Below the pieces are notes generated by a model. The model was given only the letters and a program-made list of their open reading frames with translations. It had not been told where the DNA came from and did no database searches. Shown one piece after another: positions 31,738 through 41,244 of a stretch of DNA of 64,000 bases. Positions within the stretch are counted from its first letter, which is position 1. Every line of letters starts with the position of its first letter. Made by a program: the position numbers and the translations under genes. The stretch is from an uncultured Clostridia bacterium. Its GTDB lineage: Bacteria > Bacillota > Clostridia > Oscillospirales > Ruminococcaceae. Where the stretch lies: positions 1 through 64,000 of the forward strand of contig CAMELR010000013.1 of assembly GCA_945923775.1 (NCBI GenBank), written 5' to 3'.

Positions 31738-32985
31738 GTGAATTCAATACCGAAAATAATCTACAAACAACAGCACGTTGGCAGTAACGGGCGGAAATTC
31801 TCTCCGTCCCGGAACGCTCATTATGTTCAGTACATAGGCGAGCGTGAGCACGTTCTCAAACCCTCGCGCGAAACCAATCTTGTGAAATATATGGGTGAAC
31901 GTGAACACGCTGCAAAGCAATCCGACAATGGGCTTTTCGGATATATCAGCGGCAGTTTTTCGGATAATTACAGCACCTCTGAAATGCAGAACTATGTCCG
32001 AAAAATCTCAACATCTCACCGCAACGTGTTCCACAGTATCTTTTCGTTCACTCCGGAAAGCGCAGAGGAAGCCGGACTGCGGACATTTGGCGACTGGGAG
32101 GAATGGGTGAAATTCCACATCAGCGATATCTCCCGTAACATGAATATGAAACTGGAAAACATAGAATATCTTGCGGCTGTTCACCTTAAAGCAGGACAGC
32201 CGCACGTTCATATCATGTGGTGGGACAAGGCGCAGGAGATTCTTATAAACAAGGTCAATCCGGCGGTTTGCGACCAGATAAGGATAGATGTTATCAAAAG
32301 CACCTATCACGACCAGTTTGTTGAACTCCACAATAAGGAGGACAGCCTGATAAAAGAGCTTCGCCAGCAGGTCGGACACAATGCCGCTGGTGCGCTTTCG
32401 GGTACACTGCATGACGATTTTACGGAAGCCATTTATCAGAAGCTGACAGCGATTCGTGAAATGCTTCCACCGAAAGGACAGGCAGTTTACAAGCTCATGC
32501 CAAAGCCTGTCAAGCAGGAACTGAATTCGCTGACGCATTTTATGATAGACAGCATTCCGGAATTCCGCAGTCTGTACGATGAAATACTGGACTGCCGCCG
32601 GGTCTACAATGAAATGCTCCACAGCGATGACAGCAGTTACGGAAAGCTCCAGATGGCGGCGTATATGGGAAAGGTGGTCGATGAAATCGAAGCCGGAGTT
32701 GGAAACACGATACTTTCCGCAATTCTCAGGGCAATTAAGGAAAAAGCGAAAAATCCGCCCGAACGAGATTCCACCCATACAAACCGCAATTCAGAATGGC
32801 AGAGGCAATGCACAGTTCAGCTGATATCCTCTGTCGGAAAACTGCTCGGACAATTCTCCAATTCCAGCCGCGGCAGACTGCATGAGGCTTCAAATCAGGT
32901 TTTCGGGCGCGGCGACCTCAGCAAGGAACAGATTCGAGAACTCCTGCTGAAAAAGCAGGATAAGGAAAACACTGCCGAGATGTAG
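31738..32985 (+). CDS. MobP3-like relaxase
   Basis: 415 aa. Relaxases nick oriT and lead the strand through the VirD4 channel. The metal-binding histidine motif is QPHVHIMWWD near residue 160, and FHSIFSFTPESAEEAGL fits the MobP3 pattern. A tyrosine-rich N-terminus (RNAHYVQYIGEREHV; NLVKYMGEREHA) may hold the catalytic Tyr. I choose GTG 31738 behind GGAAAGG; the track start 31702 lies within a palindrome. The C-terminus ends NTAEM. Confidence 0.78.
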   Translation: MNSIPKIIYKQQHVGSNGRKFSPSRNAHYVQYIGEREHVLKPSRETNLVKYMGEREHAAKQSDNGLFGYISGSFSDNYSTSEMQNYVRKISTSHRNVFHSIFSFTPESAEEAGLRTFGDWEEWVKFHISDISRNMNMKLENIEYLAAVHLKAGQPHVHIMWWDKAQEILINKVNPAVCDQIRIDVIKSTYHDQFVELHNKEDSLIKELRQQVGHNAAGALSGTLHDDFTEAIYQKLTAIREMLPPKGQAVYKLMPKPVKQELNSLTHFMIDSIPEFRSLYDEILDCRRVYNEMLHSDDSSYGKLQMAAYMGKVVDEIEAGVGNTILSAILRAIKEKAKNPPERDSTHTNRNSEWQRQCTVQLISSVGKLLGQFSNSSRGRLHEASNQVFGRGDLSKEQIRELLLKKQDKENTAEM

Positions 32986-33016
32986 CATTATATTTATAAC
33001 AAGAAAGGAAAACACA

Positions 33017-33337
33017 ATGACCAAATTCGGCGATTATGAAAATCTCATCGGGTACTCCAGCGCTACTGGCGAGGAGAAAGAAATCCCTAACACGTTGGAA
33101 GATGTGGCAGACTACGTTGTCCGTGAAGGTTTAATGGGTGATGTAGAGATTTGCACTCCTTACGGAGATCCGGTGCTTAACACAATGGGATTCTTTGTTG
33201 ACAGATGTTCCGACCCTGAGTATATGGAAGCCCTTCGTCCTATTCTGATAGAAAAGCAGTTTAACTGGGATCAGTATGTCGATAAAGATGATGAAACTCA
33301 GTCTGATGAAGATGAGGACAACCAGCCGGAAATGTAA
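33017..33337 (+). CDS. Acidic hypothetical protein, 106 aa
   Basis: Unrecognised. It is strongly acidic, with a likely globular front (VADYVVREGLMGDVEICTPY) and the tail SDEDEDNQPEM, the clearest instance of the shared C-terminal tag. AAGAAAGGAAA precedes the ATG. It lies between the relaxase and the lipoprotein gene. Confidence 0.65.
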   Translation: MTKFGDYENLIGYSSATGEEKEIPNTLEDVADYVVREGLMGDVEICTPYGDPVLNTMGFFVDRCSDPEYMEALRPILIEKQFNWDQYVDKDDETQSDEDEDNQPEM

Positions 33338-33346
33338 TTTCGTTCA

Positions 33347-33368
33347 AGTGCGGCACGGTGTCGCACCT
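33347..33368. repeat. GTGCGGCA palindrome, intergenic
   Basis: AGTGCGGCA-cgg-TGTCGCACCT with one mismatch and a 1-nt offset, 9 nt after a stop codon. Confidence 0.65.
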
Positions 33369-33429
33369 ATTCGGCAAAACTAACAAAATCTGAAATACAG
33401 GTTTGTGAATAGTTTTGCTTTCTAACTAA

Positions 33430-33458
33430 TTGACAACAGCTTTCTTTTATGGTAATAT
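33430..33458 (+). promoter_or_regulatory. Promoter before the lipoprotein gene
   Basis: TTGACA (33430-33435), 17 bp, TAATAT (33453-33458), 44 bp before the start codon. It could serve the whole downstream block up to the transfer genes. Confidence 0.7.
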
Positions 33459-33502
33459 ATACTTAGGAAGATAAACAGACAACCAAGACAGGAGGTTCAA
33501 AT

Positions 33503-34105
33503 ATGACACGCTTAAAAACTAACGCACTCAGGACAATATCAGCGGCAATGCTTATTTCCGTTCTTGCCGCAGTGACCGGCTGTTCCGACAGAAAGCCGGA
33601 TATAGATTACGACCTTATCGGTGGAACTTACGAAGCCGGGGAAAATGAATACAAGGTTCAGATTTTCAGCGACAGTTCAGATACCACTGCGGAAGCTCCG
33701 GCGGAATCAGAAACAGAATCTGCAACCAGTTCTATTCCCGAAACAACCAAATCCACCACGTCCAAGCCAGCGGTGACTGTTTCCACCAGCAAGGCGGTGA
33801 CAACTCCGGAGCAGACAGTCCGCACAGATCTCCCGAAAGTAACGGCAGAGCCACAGTACACCACGGCTTCCACCACGCCTGCAAAGCCGAAGCAGACCGA
33901 GCCGACGGAAATCGAAACGGATGAGAACGGCTTTCCGGCTAATCCCAAGAACGGAGATAAGTTCACGGACAGCACGGGGCAGGAATATATGTACAACAGT
34001 ATTTTTGAACGGTGGGTTCCCGGTCACAGCGGAAATGTGAATATGCAGGAGTTTCCAAGACACGGCGACTATACATACGGCGAGGGCAAACAGATACTTA
34101 ACTAA
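33503..34105 (+). CDS. Secreted lipoprotein with Thr/Ser-rich stalk
   Basis: 200 aa. The signal peptide ends in lipobox AVTGC (residues 23-27). A long Thr/Ser/Pro/Glu-rich stalk (about 55-140) leads to a small C-terminal domain (FPANPKNGDKFTDSTGQEYM). Strong AGGAGG site. It is probably membrane-anchored on the outer face. Its position just before the large secreted protein suggests that the two act together at the donor surface, which is inference. Confidence 0.75.
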   Translation: MTRLKTNALRTISAAMLISVLAAVTGCSDRKPDIDYDLIGGTYEAGENEYKVQIFSDSSDTTAEAPAESETESATSSIPETTKSTTSKPAVTVSTSKAVTTPEQTVRTDLPKVTAEPQYTTASTTPAKPKQTEPTEIETDENGFPANPKNGDKFTDSTGQEYMYNSIFERWVPGHSGNVNMQEFPRHGDYTYGEGKQILN

Positions 34106-34114
34106 TAATCATTG

Positions 34115-34139
34115 CAGGTGCGACACAATGTCGCACCTG
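34115..34139. repeat. CAGGTGCGACA palindrome, intergenic
   Basis: CAGGTGCGACA-caa-TGTCGCACCTG, perfect 11-bp stem, 3-nt loop, 9 nt after a stop codon; followed by TTCTGCTTT. Confidence 0.85.
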
Positions 34140-34162
34140 TTCTGCTTTCAGGAGGATTTGAA

Positions 34163-36589
34163 ATGACTAAAAAGCAGATAATTACAAGGGTTACCGCCTT
34201 TGCCATGTTGTTCTCTTTCAGCACTACCCACGTGTTTGCCGACATAAATTTAGGAAACCAAGACGGAACCGGATTTTCAAGTGGTACATCAAATAACTAT
34301 TGGGGAGTTCATACAGACAGCGGAACATCGCTTAATGAAACTGAGGGTTTAAGGGTCACAATTTATGACACTGAAACCAACAATAAGGTTTTCAATACCA
34401 TTGATATATCGGGTAATTCAAATATTACGGCTGTATCAGACATGAACTACTTTGCTGATGGAAATGAGCTGATTTCTAAAACTACATGGCTAAACTATGT
34501 CGGAAGTGTCTACAATAGTGTTTCTCCATCAGACATGACAAGGTTCAATAATATTGTTACCTCCAAGAACTGCTTTGGTTCTGATTACAACATTCACTAT
34601 GTTGCGGAACTTTCTTCCGTTGATATTGTTTCAGCCAACAATACATCTCACCTTGAAGCAATAAAATCAATTCTTGGAGATGAGCAGTTTCTCACGGATT
34701 TATGTGCTCTAATGGGTGATGGTCTGACTTATGAGGACATCTCCAAAGGCAAATACAAAATCGCCTTTGAGCCGGTAGCCTATTTCAGATACAACGGACA
34801 GAACTGGGCAATGAGCGCCACAGAGTGCGGATTACTCAATAAGTACATGAAGAATTACTTCACTGCTGTCTGGAACAGCACGAATAATCTCCGTGCGCTT
34901 CTCGGACCGCTGACGCACTCGAATCTTCCACGCTCTGCTTTCCTTGAAAACAAGGACCTCGGAATTTCGGTATACTCTCCCTCCACCAGCGATTATTACA
35001 ACGGAAATTTCAACTACAACAGCGACACCTGCATTATTCGATGTATGGGAATAGGCGTTCTCACCGGAAACAGCGATGATGACGATGACGAGGTAGAGGA
35101 AGGCACAGCCGCGGCAGAATACCACACAGACACCGATGTTTACACATCTTTCTATGCGGTGAATATCGGCGATACGCCGTTTGTCGGGAAATCCTCATTC
35201 AGCATTTTTGACAGCGGAGGCGATACTCCCAGAATGTACGAACAGCTCAAAGAGGAAAACAAGAAGCTTATCAAAGTGACCGGAAGCCAATCCGGAGTTT
35301 CGTACACCTATGCTTACACCTCCACTGAGCTTGAAACCGTTCACGCCGACGAGGACGACCGCATAAAGATTTTCGTTGACAATCCTGCGAATGTCCCGGA
35401 CGAGGACGGAAATATGCCGTATGTATCACCCTACAAACTGCTCGGCTCATACAAGCACGGCGATGAAATCAGCCTCGGCAGTTCGTTCAAGGGAACAGTA
35501 GCTTACAAGATAAGATCCACGTCAGGCTCAACTCTTAAATCCGGTACGGTTGAGATAACCTGCCCAGCCGGCGGCGAGGAAACTATGGGCTGGATAAAGT
35601 GGCATACTCCGAGCCGTGAGCAGTCCGTGGTGATAACGCTGGAATCCAAGAGGGATACTCTGCTTCTCCTTGACGAGGAAGGAAACCAGTGCGACAAGCT
35701 GACCATCAATGCGGACATCGCAAAGGTCAAGGAATCCACGCCGCCGGACCCGCTTGTTTCAGACACCAAGCCGTCATGGCAGAGAATATATTCGCAGTCC
35801 TCGGTTCAGGAGCGAATTTCCGGATATGTTTCCGGCGACAGCGTACAGGAACTGAGCTGGTACACCTGGTCGATAGGTGCAGGCTGGTCGCAGGATTCCG
35901 ATTACGACAGGCGCAGGGTAAAAATCATAACCGGCGGCATGACCGACCCCTCCAGTCAAACACCGTACTGGGGAGCAGAAACCGAAAACCAGGATGTTAC
36001 TCTATACACATGGGGCGTGGATAATCGGTATTACCCAAGCGCAACAGCAACAAGAACGATAGGCTCTTTTTATGCCGGAGCTGTTTATATCTCAACCTCG
36101 GATATTCAGCTTGAAAAAGTGACCTACTCGGTTTCCATGTCGGCAGAAGCCGTGATATCCCCGTCAGATCACTGCAAAACTGCCGCATACAGCGAATCCA
36201 GCGGAAAATACACCATGAAATCCGGCTATGGAATACAGATAAGCGTTGACACTCATCTCTCCGGAGATACGCAGTACTGCACCGGAAGCCAGACTGCAAA
36301 CGTGCTGTTCCCGGAGTTCAACTACAACCGCCACAGCACCACACTTTACAACCGCCTGCTTGAAAAATCGGGCGGCAGTTTTGTTTTCAGGAAAAATAAA
36401 TATTCGACTTACAATGACCGGGTGCATTTCACGCCGATTTGGTTCCCGGACAGGAAAAACTACACCGTCTATGTTGAGGTTTTCGACGTGTGGTGTCCGG
36501 CTGGTCAGCTTTCGGTAAGGCTTACAGACCAGATATTCATTAATGGAAACGTTTATGACGACTGGCACATCGCGCCGACAAAACCGTAG
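34163..36589 (+). CDS. Large secreted surface protein, 808 aa
   Basis: Signal peptide MTKKQIITRVTAFAMLFSFS with cleavage after VFA (about residue 27). The rest is a long extracellular, beta-rich protein, rich in Ser/Thr/Tyr, with an acidic patch (NSDDDDDEVEEGTAAAEYHT near 310). No LPXTG anchor and no C-terminal membrane helix. ATG 34163 follows AGGAGG; the track start 34112 runs through the palindrome. No family was recognised. Size, export and position suggest a mating-contact or adhesion factor, but this is inference. Confidence 0.65.
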   Translation: MTKKQIITRVTAFAMLFSFSTTHVFADINLGNQDGTGFSSGTSNNYWGVHTDSGTSLNETEGLRVTIYDTETNNKVFNTIDISGNSNITAVSDMNYFADGNELISKTTWLNYVGSVYNSVSPSDMTRFNNIVTSKNCFGSDYNIHYVAELSSVDIVSANNTSHLEAIKSILGDEQFLTDLCALMGDGLTYEDISKGKYKIAFEPVAYFRYNGQNWAMSATECGLLNKYMKNYFTAVWNSTNNLRALLGPLTHSNLPRSAFLENKDLGISVYSPSTSDYYNGNFNYNSDTCIIRCMGIGVLTGNSDDDDDEVEEGTAAAEYHTDTDVYTSFYAVNIGDTPFVGKSSFSIFDSGGDTPRMYEQLKEENKKLIKVTGSQSGVSYTYAYTSTELETVHADEDDRIKIFVDNPANVPDEDGNMPYVSPYKLLGSYKHGDEISLGSSFKGTVAYKIRSTSGSTLKSGTVEITCPAGGEETMGWIKWHTPSREQSVVITLESKRDTLLLLDEEGNQCDKLTINADIAKVKESTPPDPLVSDTKPSWQRIYSQSSVQERISGYVSGDSVQELSWYTWSIGAGWSQDSDYDRRRVKIITGGMTDPSSQTPYWGAETENQDVTLYTWGVDNRYYPSATATRTIGSFYAGAVYISTSDIQLEKVTYSVSMSAEAVISPSDHCKTAAYSESSGKYTMKSGYGIQISVDTHLSGDTQYCTGSQTANVLFPEFNYNRHSTTLYNRLLEKSGGSFVFRKNKYSTYNDRVHFTPIWFPDRKNYTVYVEVFDVWCPAGQLSVRLTDQIFINGNVYDDWHIAPTKP

Positions 36590-36601
36590 AAAGGAATCAC
36601 A

Positions 36602-37318
36602 ATGCCAAACCATGTAACCAATATACTTGCGTTCACAGGGCCGCAGGAGAAGATATCCGAAATGCTCGGAAAGATACAGTTCCCCAACAAGCCCGGAACG
36701 CTGGATTTCAACAGGGTTATTCCCATGCCGGAATCGCTGGAGATGAACTCCGGAAGCATTACAAATGAAGCGATAGTATCATATATGAGGGCGGTAAACC
36801 CGGAAACTCCGTTGTTCAACGATGTAGAAAAAATGTCATTCAACGATTACATGGAGCTTATGCAAAAAATAACAAATGCCGTTGGAATACTCTATCCTGA
36901 CCGAGTTAAGGACATTACTCCCGAGCTTGTCCAGCTTGGCAGTCGGTATGTTGACAACATCAGGCAGTACGGTTGTTCAGACTGGTATGACTGGCGCATA
37001 CGAAACTGGGGAACAAAGTGGAATTCCTATGACGGCGGTTTCTGCGATGACGACAAAATACTATTTCTGACCGCATGGTCGCGTCCGCAGGAAATAATTC
37101 AGAAGCTCGCAGAGATGAATCCGGAAATCTGCTTTGAACACCTCTGGGCTGACGAAGATTACGGCTACAACTGCGGAAAAGCCGTATACGAAAACGGCGG
37201 GCAGACCGAGGAATTCCTGCCGGACGGCGGCAGTGAAGAAGCGGAAGAACTTGCAAATTCGGTGTATTCCTACGATATCATTGACGATGAATCTAAGGAA
37301 TGCGAGCCGGAGATGTGA
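36602..37318 (+). CDS. Api92-like/DUF1281-like protein
   Basis: 238 aa. The start MPNHVTNILAFTGPQEKISE with FNRVIPMPESL and YDWRIRNWGTKWNSYDGGF fits the ferredoxin-fold Api92/YubB family found on plasmids and phages. Function is not known; anti-defence roles are suspected for such early-region proteins. The tail is DESKECEPEM. The start is 12 nt after the preceding stop, behind GAAAGGAA. Confidence 0.75.
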   Translation: MPNHVTNILAFTGPQEKISEMLGKIQFPNKPGTLDFNRVIPMPESLEMNSGSITNEAIVSYMRAVNPETPLFNDVEKMSFNDYMELMQKITNAVGILYPDRVKDITPELVQLGSRYVDNIRQYGCSDWYDWRIRNWGTKWNSYDGGFCDDDKILFLTAWSRPQEIIQKLAEMNPEICFEHLWADEDYGYNCGKAVYENGGQTEEFLPDGGSEEAEELANSVYSYDIIDDESKECEPEM

Positions 37319-37355
37319 CATCAAACAGCCCTATATTGCTTGCGGAGGAAAGAAC

Positions 37356-37862
37356 ATGAAACACGGAATCACAGAAAATAACAGGCTCAAAACAATAGAA
37401 ATCGACAAGTGCGAATCAGTTCCAGGCAGTCCCGAAACCAGTCATACAGCCAGACGTGCAGGCAGGCAAGAGATATTTGAACAGCTCAAAGACCACCTTG
37501 AATATCTTGGAATGATCCCAGATGACTATTTCAAGCTCTCAGAAGCTGAATCAGATATCATTCCGGCAGACTGGCTGGATTTTAACAGCATTGTTTCGTT
37601 TGACGGGAGCGATGGAATCTTTCTTGATATTTACCTCAACACATCGAATGGCACACAGAAATTTGCGTCTGGGAAAACTCTCAACGCAAGCACAGACAGC
37701 TTTATTTGGCTTTCTAGAATTGCGGCAGAATGCAATCTTATGCTAAACGGAAACGGCTGTGAACTTTTTCTCCCACAGGATATCGAAGATGAATTACGGA
37801 ATACGGATAATTCGGAGCAGATTCAAAACTGCGGCGATGAATATGACGAATTTGAACCTTGA
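37356..37862 (+). CDS. Hypothetical protein, 168 aa
   Basis: Unrecognised, hydrophilic, tail GDEYDEFEP of the shared acidic type. ATG 37356 with GCGGAGGAAAG is chosen; the track start at 37134 lies inside the preceding gene in a different frame. DGIFLDIYLNTSNGTQKFAS suggests a beta-rich core. The next gene starts 12 nt downstream, so it is operonic. Confidence 0.65.
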   Translation: MKHGITENNRLKTIEIDKCESVPGSPETSHTARRAGRQEIFEQLKDHLEYLGMIPDDYFKLSEAESDIIPADWLDFNSIVSFDGSDGIFLDIYLNTSNGTQKFASGKTLNASTDSFIWLSRIAAECNLMLNGNGCELFLPQDIEDELRNTDNSEQIQNCGDEYDEFEP

Positions 37863-37874
37863 AAGGAATCACCA

Positions 37875-38690
37875 ATGACCACCCACGGAAAATACTGCGA
37901 TTTTGACTTCTATGTTGCCAGCTTTGACGCAGCCAACCGATATGCAGGCACCGAGCCAACGTCCTCCGGACTTTCACTTCTGGAGGCGGTTTCGGAATTT
38001 TACAAGCGGTGCGGCAGATATCCGTCAAGCACTAATATCATGCTCGGCGTGGAATACACGACCAGCCGCCGTGACCTTGAACCTACCGGAAAAGGCGCGG
38101 CTGACCTGCTCCAGCGAGTAAATGGAGCGCTCAAAATTTCACGGGATTTTGAGCAGTCCGAAGTACTGAAACATGAGGGGCTTATCGCAAATAATGCTGT
38201 TTCGTTCCTGAAACAGCAGAGCGAGAATTTGTACGAACTGAGCGACAAATACACGATAGAATGCGCCCGTAAGATAGCCGAAAGCCTCAGCCAGATATCC
38301 GGAGATCCGCAGAAGTGCCGTGACCTCATGGCGCAGTTGACGGACGAATACGGTCTGGAGCGTTGTAAAGTAATCCTTGCGAACGAGTATTACGGCAATT
38401 CTTCTGGAATGCTGACCCCGGAAACGGCGGCATATCTTGACGAATCCTGCGACCGGCACGATGACCGTTTCAACATCAATGCACCGCCGATGGCTCTGGA
38501 AAACCTCGCTTCCGCAGTCCGTGAAATCGAAGGGCTGTCCGACACGGAAAACAAGATTCTCCGAGCCGGACTGGTGAACGGTGACAGAGAGCAGATCCAG
38601 AGCTGTTCTGCGCCGATTAAGTCTGAAATCGGTCATCACAACGACCTAGAGAACAATGGACTTGTGCCGGAAGATCAATGGAGTTTGTGA
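37875..38690 (+). CDS. Hypothetical polyvalent-type accessory protein, 271 aa
   Basis: Unrecognised. The helical central part (YTIECARKIAESLSQISGDP; LERCKVILANEYYGN) recalls repeats in conjugative-element accessory proteins with DUF3849, but weakly. It lacks the PEM-type tail and ends PEDQWSL. It starts 12 nt after the preceding gene behind GAAAGGAA, and its stop overlaps the next small ORF (TGATG). Confidence 0.55.
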   Translation: MTTHGKYCDFDFYVASFDAANRYAGTEPTSSGLSLLEAVSEFYKRCGRYPSSTNIMLGVEYTTSRRDLEPTGKGAADLLQRVNGALKISRDFEQSEVLKHEGLIANNAVSFLKQQSENLYELSDKYTIECARKIAESLSQISGDPQKCRDLMAQLTDEYGLERCKVILANEYYGNSSGMLTPETAAYLDESCDRHDDRFNINAPPMALENLASAVREIEGLSDTENKILRAGLVNGDREQIQSCSAPIKSEIGHHNDLENNGLVPEDQWSL

Positions 38691-38863
38691 TGGAAGAACT
38701 GAAATTCCTGTCAGCCGCAGTTCTGGCGCTGACCATCGCCGTTTCCTGCCAAGAAGAATACAACCCCGCCGCCGGTTACAGTCAAATGTACGGCGGCGCT
38801 GTTATTTATGAGTGGCGGCTGGATACGGTTTCGCTGTATTCTCTCAAAGGAATGCGGCTTTAA
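38690..38863 (+). CDS. Small exported or lipoprotein-like protein, 57 aa
   Basis: Starts at ATG 38690, overlapping the previous stop by one base, with GGAG 6 nt upstream. The N-terminus FLSAAVLALTIAVSC has a hydrophobic run and could be a short lipobox (AVSC) or a membrane helix. The VirD4 ribosome site follows its stop directly. The remaining 35 residues are unrecognised. Confidence 0.45.
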   Translation: MEELKFLSAAVLALTIAVSCQEEYNPAAGYSQMYGGAVIYEWRLDTVSLYSLKGMRL

Positions 38864-38873
38864 CGGAGGGAGA

Positions 38874-40907
38874 ATGAAAAACAAAAGCAAATACTACCGC
38901 ATTCCAGTCTGCATATTCATCTTCATTATCGGGACTTTTGCCGCCCTGATTTTCTCAAACGCTCTGAACGATATGCTGACTGAGGACAGAATAACCACCC
39001 GAATGACGGATATCAGCGGACTTATCGGGAACGTCCTCGCTGAGGATAAGCTGAAACAGCTGTTCCTCCTGCTGGAGGTTCTGGTTCTGCTTATGTGCGC
39101 TGTCTATTATGTATGTGCCGACAGGTCATATCAGGCGGAAACCTTTGCGGTGACAGATGAAATATCCGTCCCCGTGCCATACGGACAGGGACAGCACGGC
39201 ACTGCATGGTTCATGTCGGACAAGATAAAGCGCAGGGCGTTTGACTATATCAGCATTTCTAAAGCCGACCCGCTTATTTCCCGGCTGATTTCAATCGGCG
39301 AAAACCGATACAGAGCCATCGAAAACGGAGAAGCATTCAATCCGCCCAAAGCGGACCAGACGCTCACGGACAGCGCCGGAATAGTCCTTGCAAGAGAAAT
39401 GTCCCGCGGAACGGAGCGCCTGCCCTGCATAACGGACGATTACCACACGCTGACTATCGGCGCAACGCGCTGTGGTAAGTCACGATGTCTGGTATTGCAG
39501 TCGATATGCGCTCTTGCGCTTGCCGGAGAGGGCATTGTCGCAAACGATCCCAAAGGAGAACTGTATCATTATACGCACAGCTTTCTTGAAACGCTTGGTT
39601 ACAAAGTCCACGTCATTGACTTCAATACGCCGAAAAAGTCCGACCGATACAATCCACTTCAGTCTATAATCAACGCCGTGAACGAGAACAGAATCGACGA
39701 CGCACAAAACTGCGTCTGGGATTTCGTCACCTTTCTGGTCGAGAAGAATGACCATTCCGAACCTATCTGGACCAACGGCGAATGCGCCGTAATTGCCGCG
39801 GCTGTAATGTGCGTGGTCTACGATAATCAGAACCGCCCGGAGTACCAGAACCTCACGAACGTGTACAGCTTTATTGCGAATATGTGCAGGACCGTAAACA
39901 AGGTCATGCCCATTGACGCATATATGCAGAAGCTCCCGGACAGCCACCCGGCAAAAAGCCTTATGGCAATCGCCAAAATTGCGCCGGATAAAATGGGCGG
40001 GTCGTTCTTCACCTCTGCGCTGACTACACTGCGGCTGTTCATCACCAATGATATGTACAGCCTGACAAGGGAAAGCGAGTTCTCGCTTGACGATATAGGA
40101 AAGGAGCCTAAGCAGGCTCTTTTCTTTATTCTCCCAGACCAGAAAGCCACTTATTACCCCATTGTAACGCTTATCGTTGCCCAGCAGTACGACCAGCTCG
40201 TTTCCTATGCGAAAACCCGCGGAAACCGTCTGCCGCACCGTGTGAATTTCATTCTCGATGAGTTCGGAAACTTTGCAGCTATCGACAAATTCCAGACTAA
40301 AATGACCGTTGCAGGCGGCTACGGAATACGCTGGAACCTGTTCATTCAGGACTTCAACCAGCTTATTGATGTGTACGGACAGGAGGTCGCAAAGATAATC
40401 CAGGGCAACTGCCACTACTGGATATATCTGCATTCGCAGGATAATTCCACGAACGAGGAAATTTCAAAGAGCATGGGGAAATACACCACTTCAACCTACT
40501 CGCTGGGCGGCTCAACGCAGAAATACGCCGCGCCGTCCAGTTCGACAAATATTCAGCTTTCAGAGCGCAGTCTGCTCAATCCGGACGAAGTAGCCAAAAT
40601 CAAGCGTCCGTATCAGATCGTGCTGTCGCCTGACCCTCCGGCAGTCATGTACTCGCCGGATATTTCACAGTGGACGTTCAATACCATGCTCGGCATGGGC
40701 GATAAAGCGCATAACACAAGGCTTATCGAGCTTGACGAAAACGCCCGTCCCGAACGCGGCGGGAAGTCCACTGAACAGCTTTTGTGGAAGCCCTGGGAGG
40801 AAATCCTGAAGGAAAGCTCCGCACCGCCGGCGGCAGTCCACAGGCATTCCGAATCAGCGCTTGACAATAAACCACCATTTCTCAGAAGGGAGGCGAAAAT
40901 CATATGA
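38874..40907 (+). CDS. virD4: VirD4/TraG type IV coupling protein
   Basis: 677 aa. Two N-terminal membrane helices (IFIFIIGTFAALIFSNAL; LFLLLEVLVLLMCAVYYV) precede the ATPase. Walker A is GATRCGKSR near residue 199, with VANDPKGELYHYT after it, and Walker B is NFILDEFGNFAAI near 460. It delivers the relaxase-DNA complex and any protein substrates to the channel. The start is ATG 38874 behind CGGAGGGAG. The end overlaps the next gene by 4 nt (ATGA), opening the transfer operon. Confidence 0.93.
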   Translation: MKNKSKYYRIPVCIFIFIIGTFAALIFSNALNDMLTEDRITTRMTDISGLIGNVLAEDKLKQLFLLLEVLVLLMCAVYYVCADRSYQAETFAVTDEISVPVPYGQGQHGTAWFMSDKIKRRAFDYISISKADPLISRLISIGENRYRAIENGEAFNPPKADQTLTDSAGIVLAREMSRGTERLPCITDDYHTLTIGATRCGKSRCLVLQSICALALAGEGIVANDPKGELYHYTHSFLETLGYKVHVIDFNTPKKSDRYNPLQSIINAVNENRIDDAQNCVWDFVTFLVEKNDHSEPIWTNGECAVIAAAVMCVVYDNQNRPEYQNLTNVYSFIANMCRTVNKVMPIDAYMQKLPDSHPAKSLMAIAKIAPDKMGGSFFTSALTTLRLFITNDMYSLTRESEFSLDDIGKEPKQALFFILPDQKATYYPIVTLIVAQQYDQLVSYAKTRGNRLPHRVNFILDEFGNFAAIDKFQTKMTVAGGYGIRWNLFIQDFNQLIDVYGQEVAKIIQGNCHYWIYLHSQDNSTNEEISKSMGKYTTSTYSLGGSTQKYAAPSSSTNIQLSERSLLNPDEVAKIKRPYQIVLSPDPPAVMYSPDISQWTFNTMLGMGDKAHNTRLIELDENARPERGGKSTEQLLWKPWEEILKESSAPPAAVHRHSESALDNKPPFLRREAKII

Positions 40908-41233
40908 AAAAGCTCAGGAAACTCATTTCCGGAATATCTGCGGCGGCTTCGTCGGCAATGATAGCTGTTACGGCGAATGCCGAGGGAACTCTTGCTTCGT
41001 CAAAAGCGGTGACAGGCACAAAGGCTCTGCTGGCTGATATGTCAAACGTGCTTCTTGTGGTCGCTCCGCTTGTCGGCACAGCCTGCATAATTTACTTTGC
41101 GGTGCGTCACGGTGCGGCAGACGAAATGGACCAGAAAAAGTGGAAACAGCGCATAATCGTTGCGGCTGTATCCATTGTTGTCGCAGTAGTCGCAAGTGCG
41201 CTCATCAACGTGCTTGTAAGCTACTACAAGTAA
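40904..41233 (+). CDS. VirB2/TrbC-like small membrane protein
   Basis: 109 aa with an N-terminal export-like segment ending TANA and two membrane helices (VLLVVAPLVGTACIIYFAV; IIVAAVSIVVAVVASALINV) joined by a short basic loop. This is the layout of VirB2/TrbC pilin subunits. It overlaps virD4. Maff2-type element proteins look alike, so the family name is tentative. Confidence 0.65.
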   Translation: MKKLRKLISGISAAASSAMIAVTANAEGTLASSKAVTGTKALLADMSNVLLVVAPLVGTACIIYFAVRHGAADEMDQKKWKQRIIVAAVSIVVAVVASALINVLVSYYK

Positions 41234-41244
41234 AGGAGGATTTT

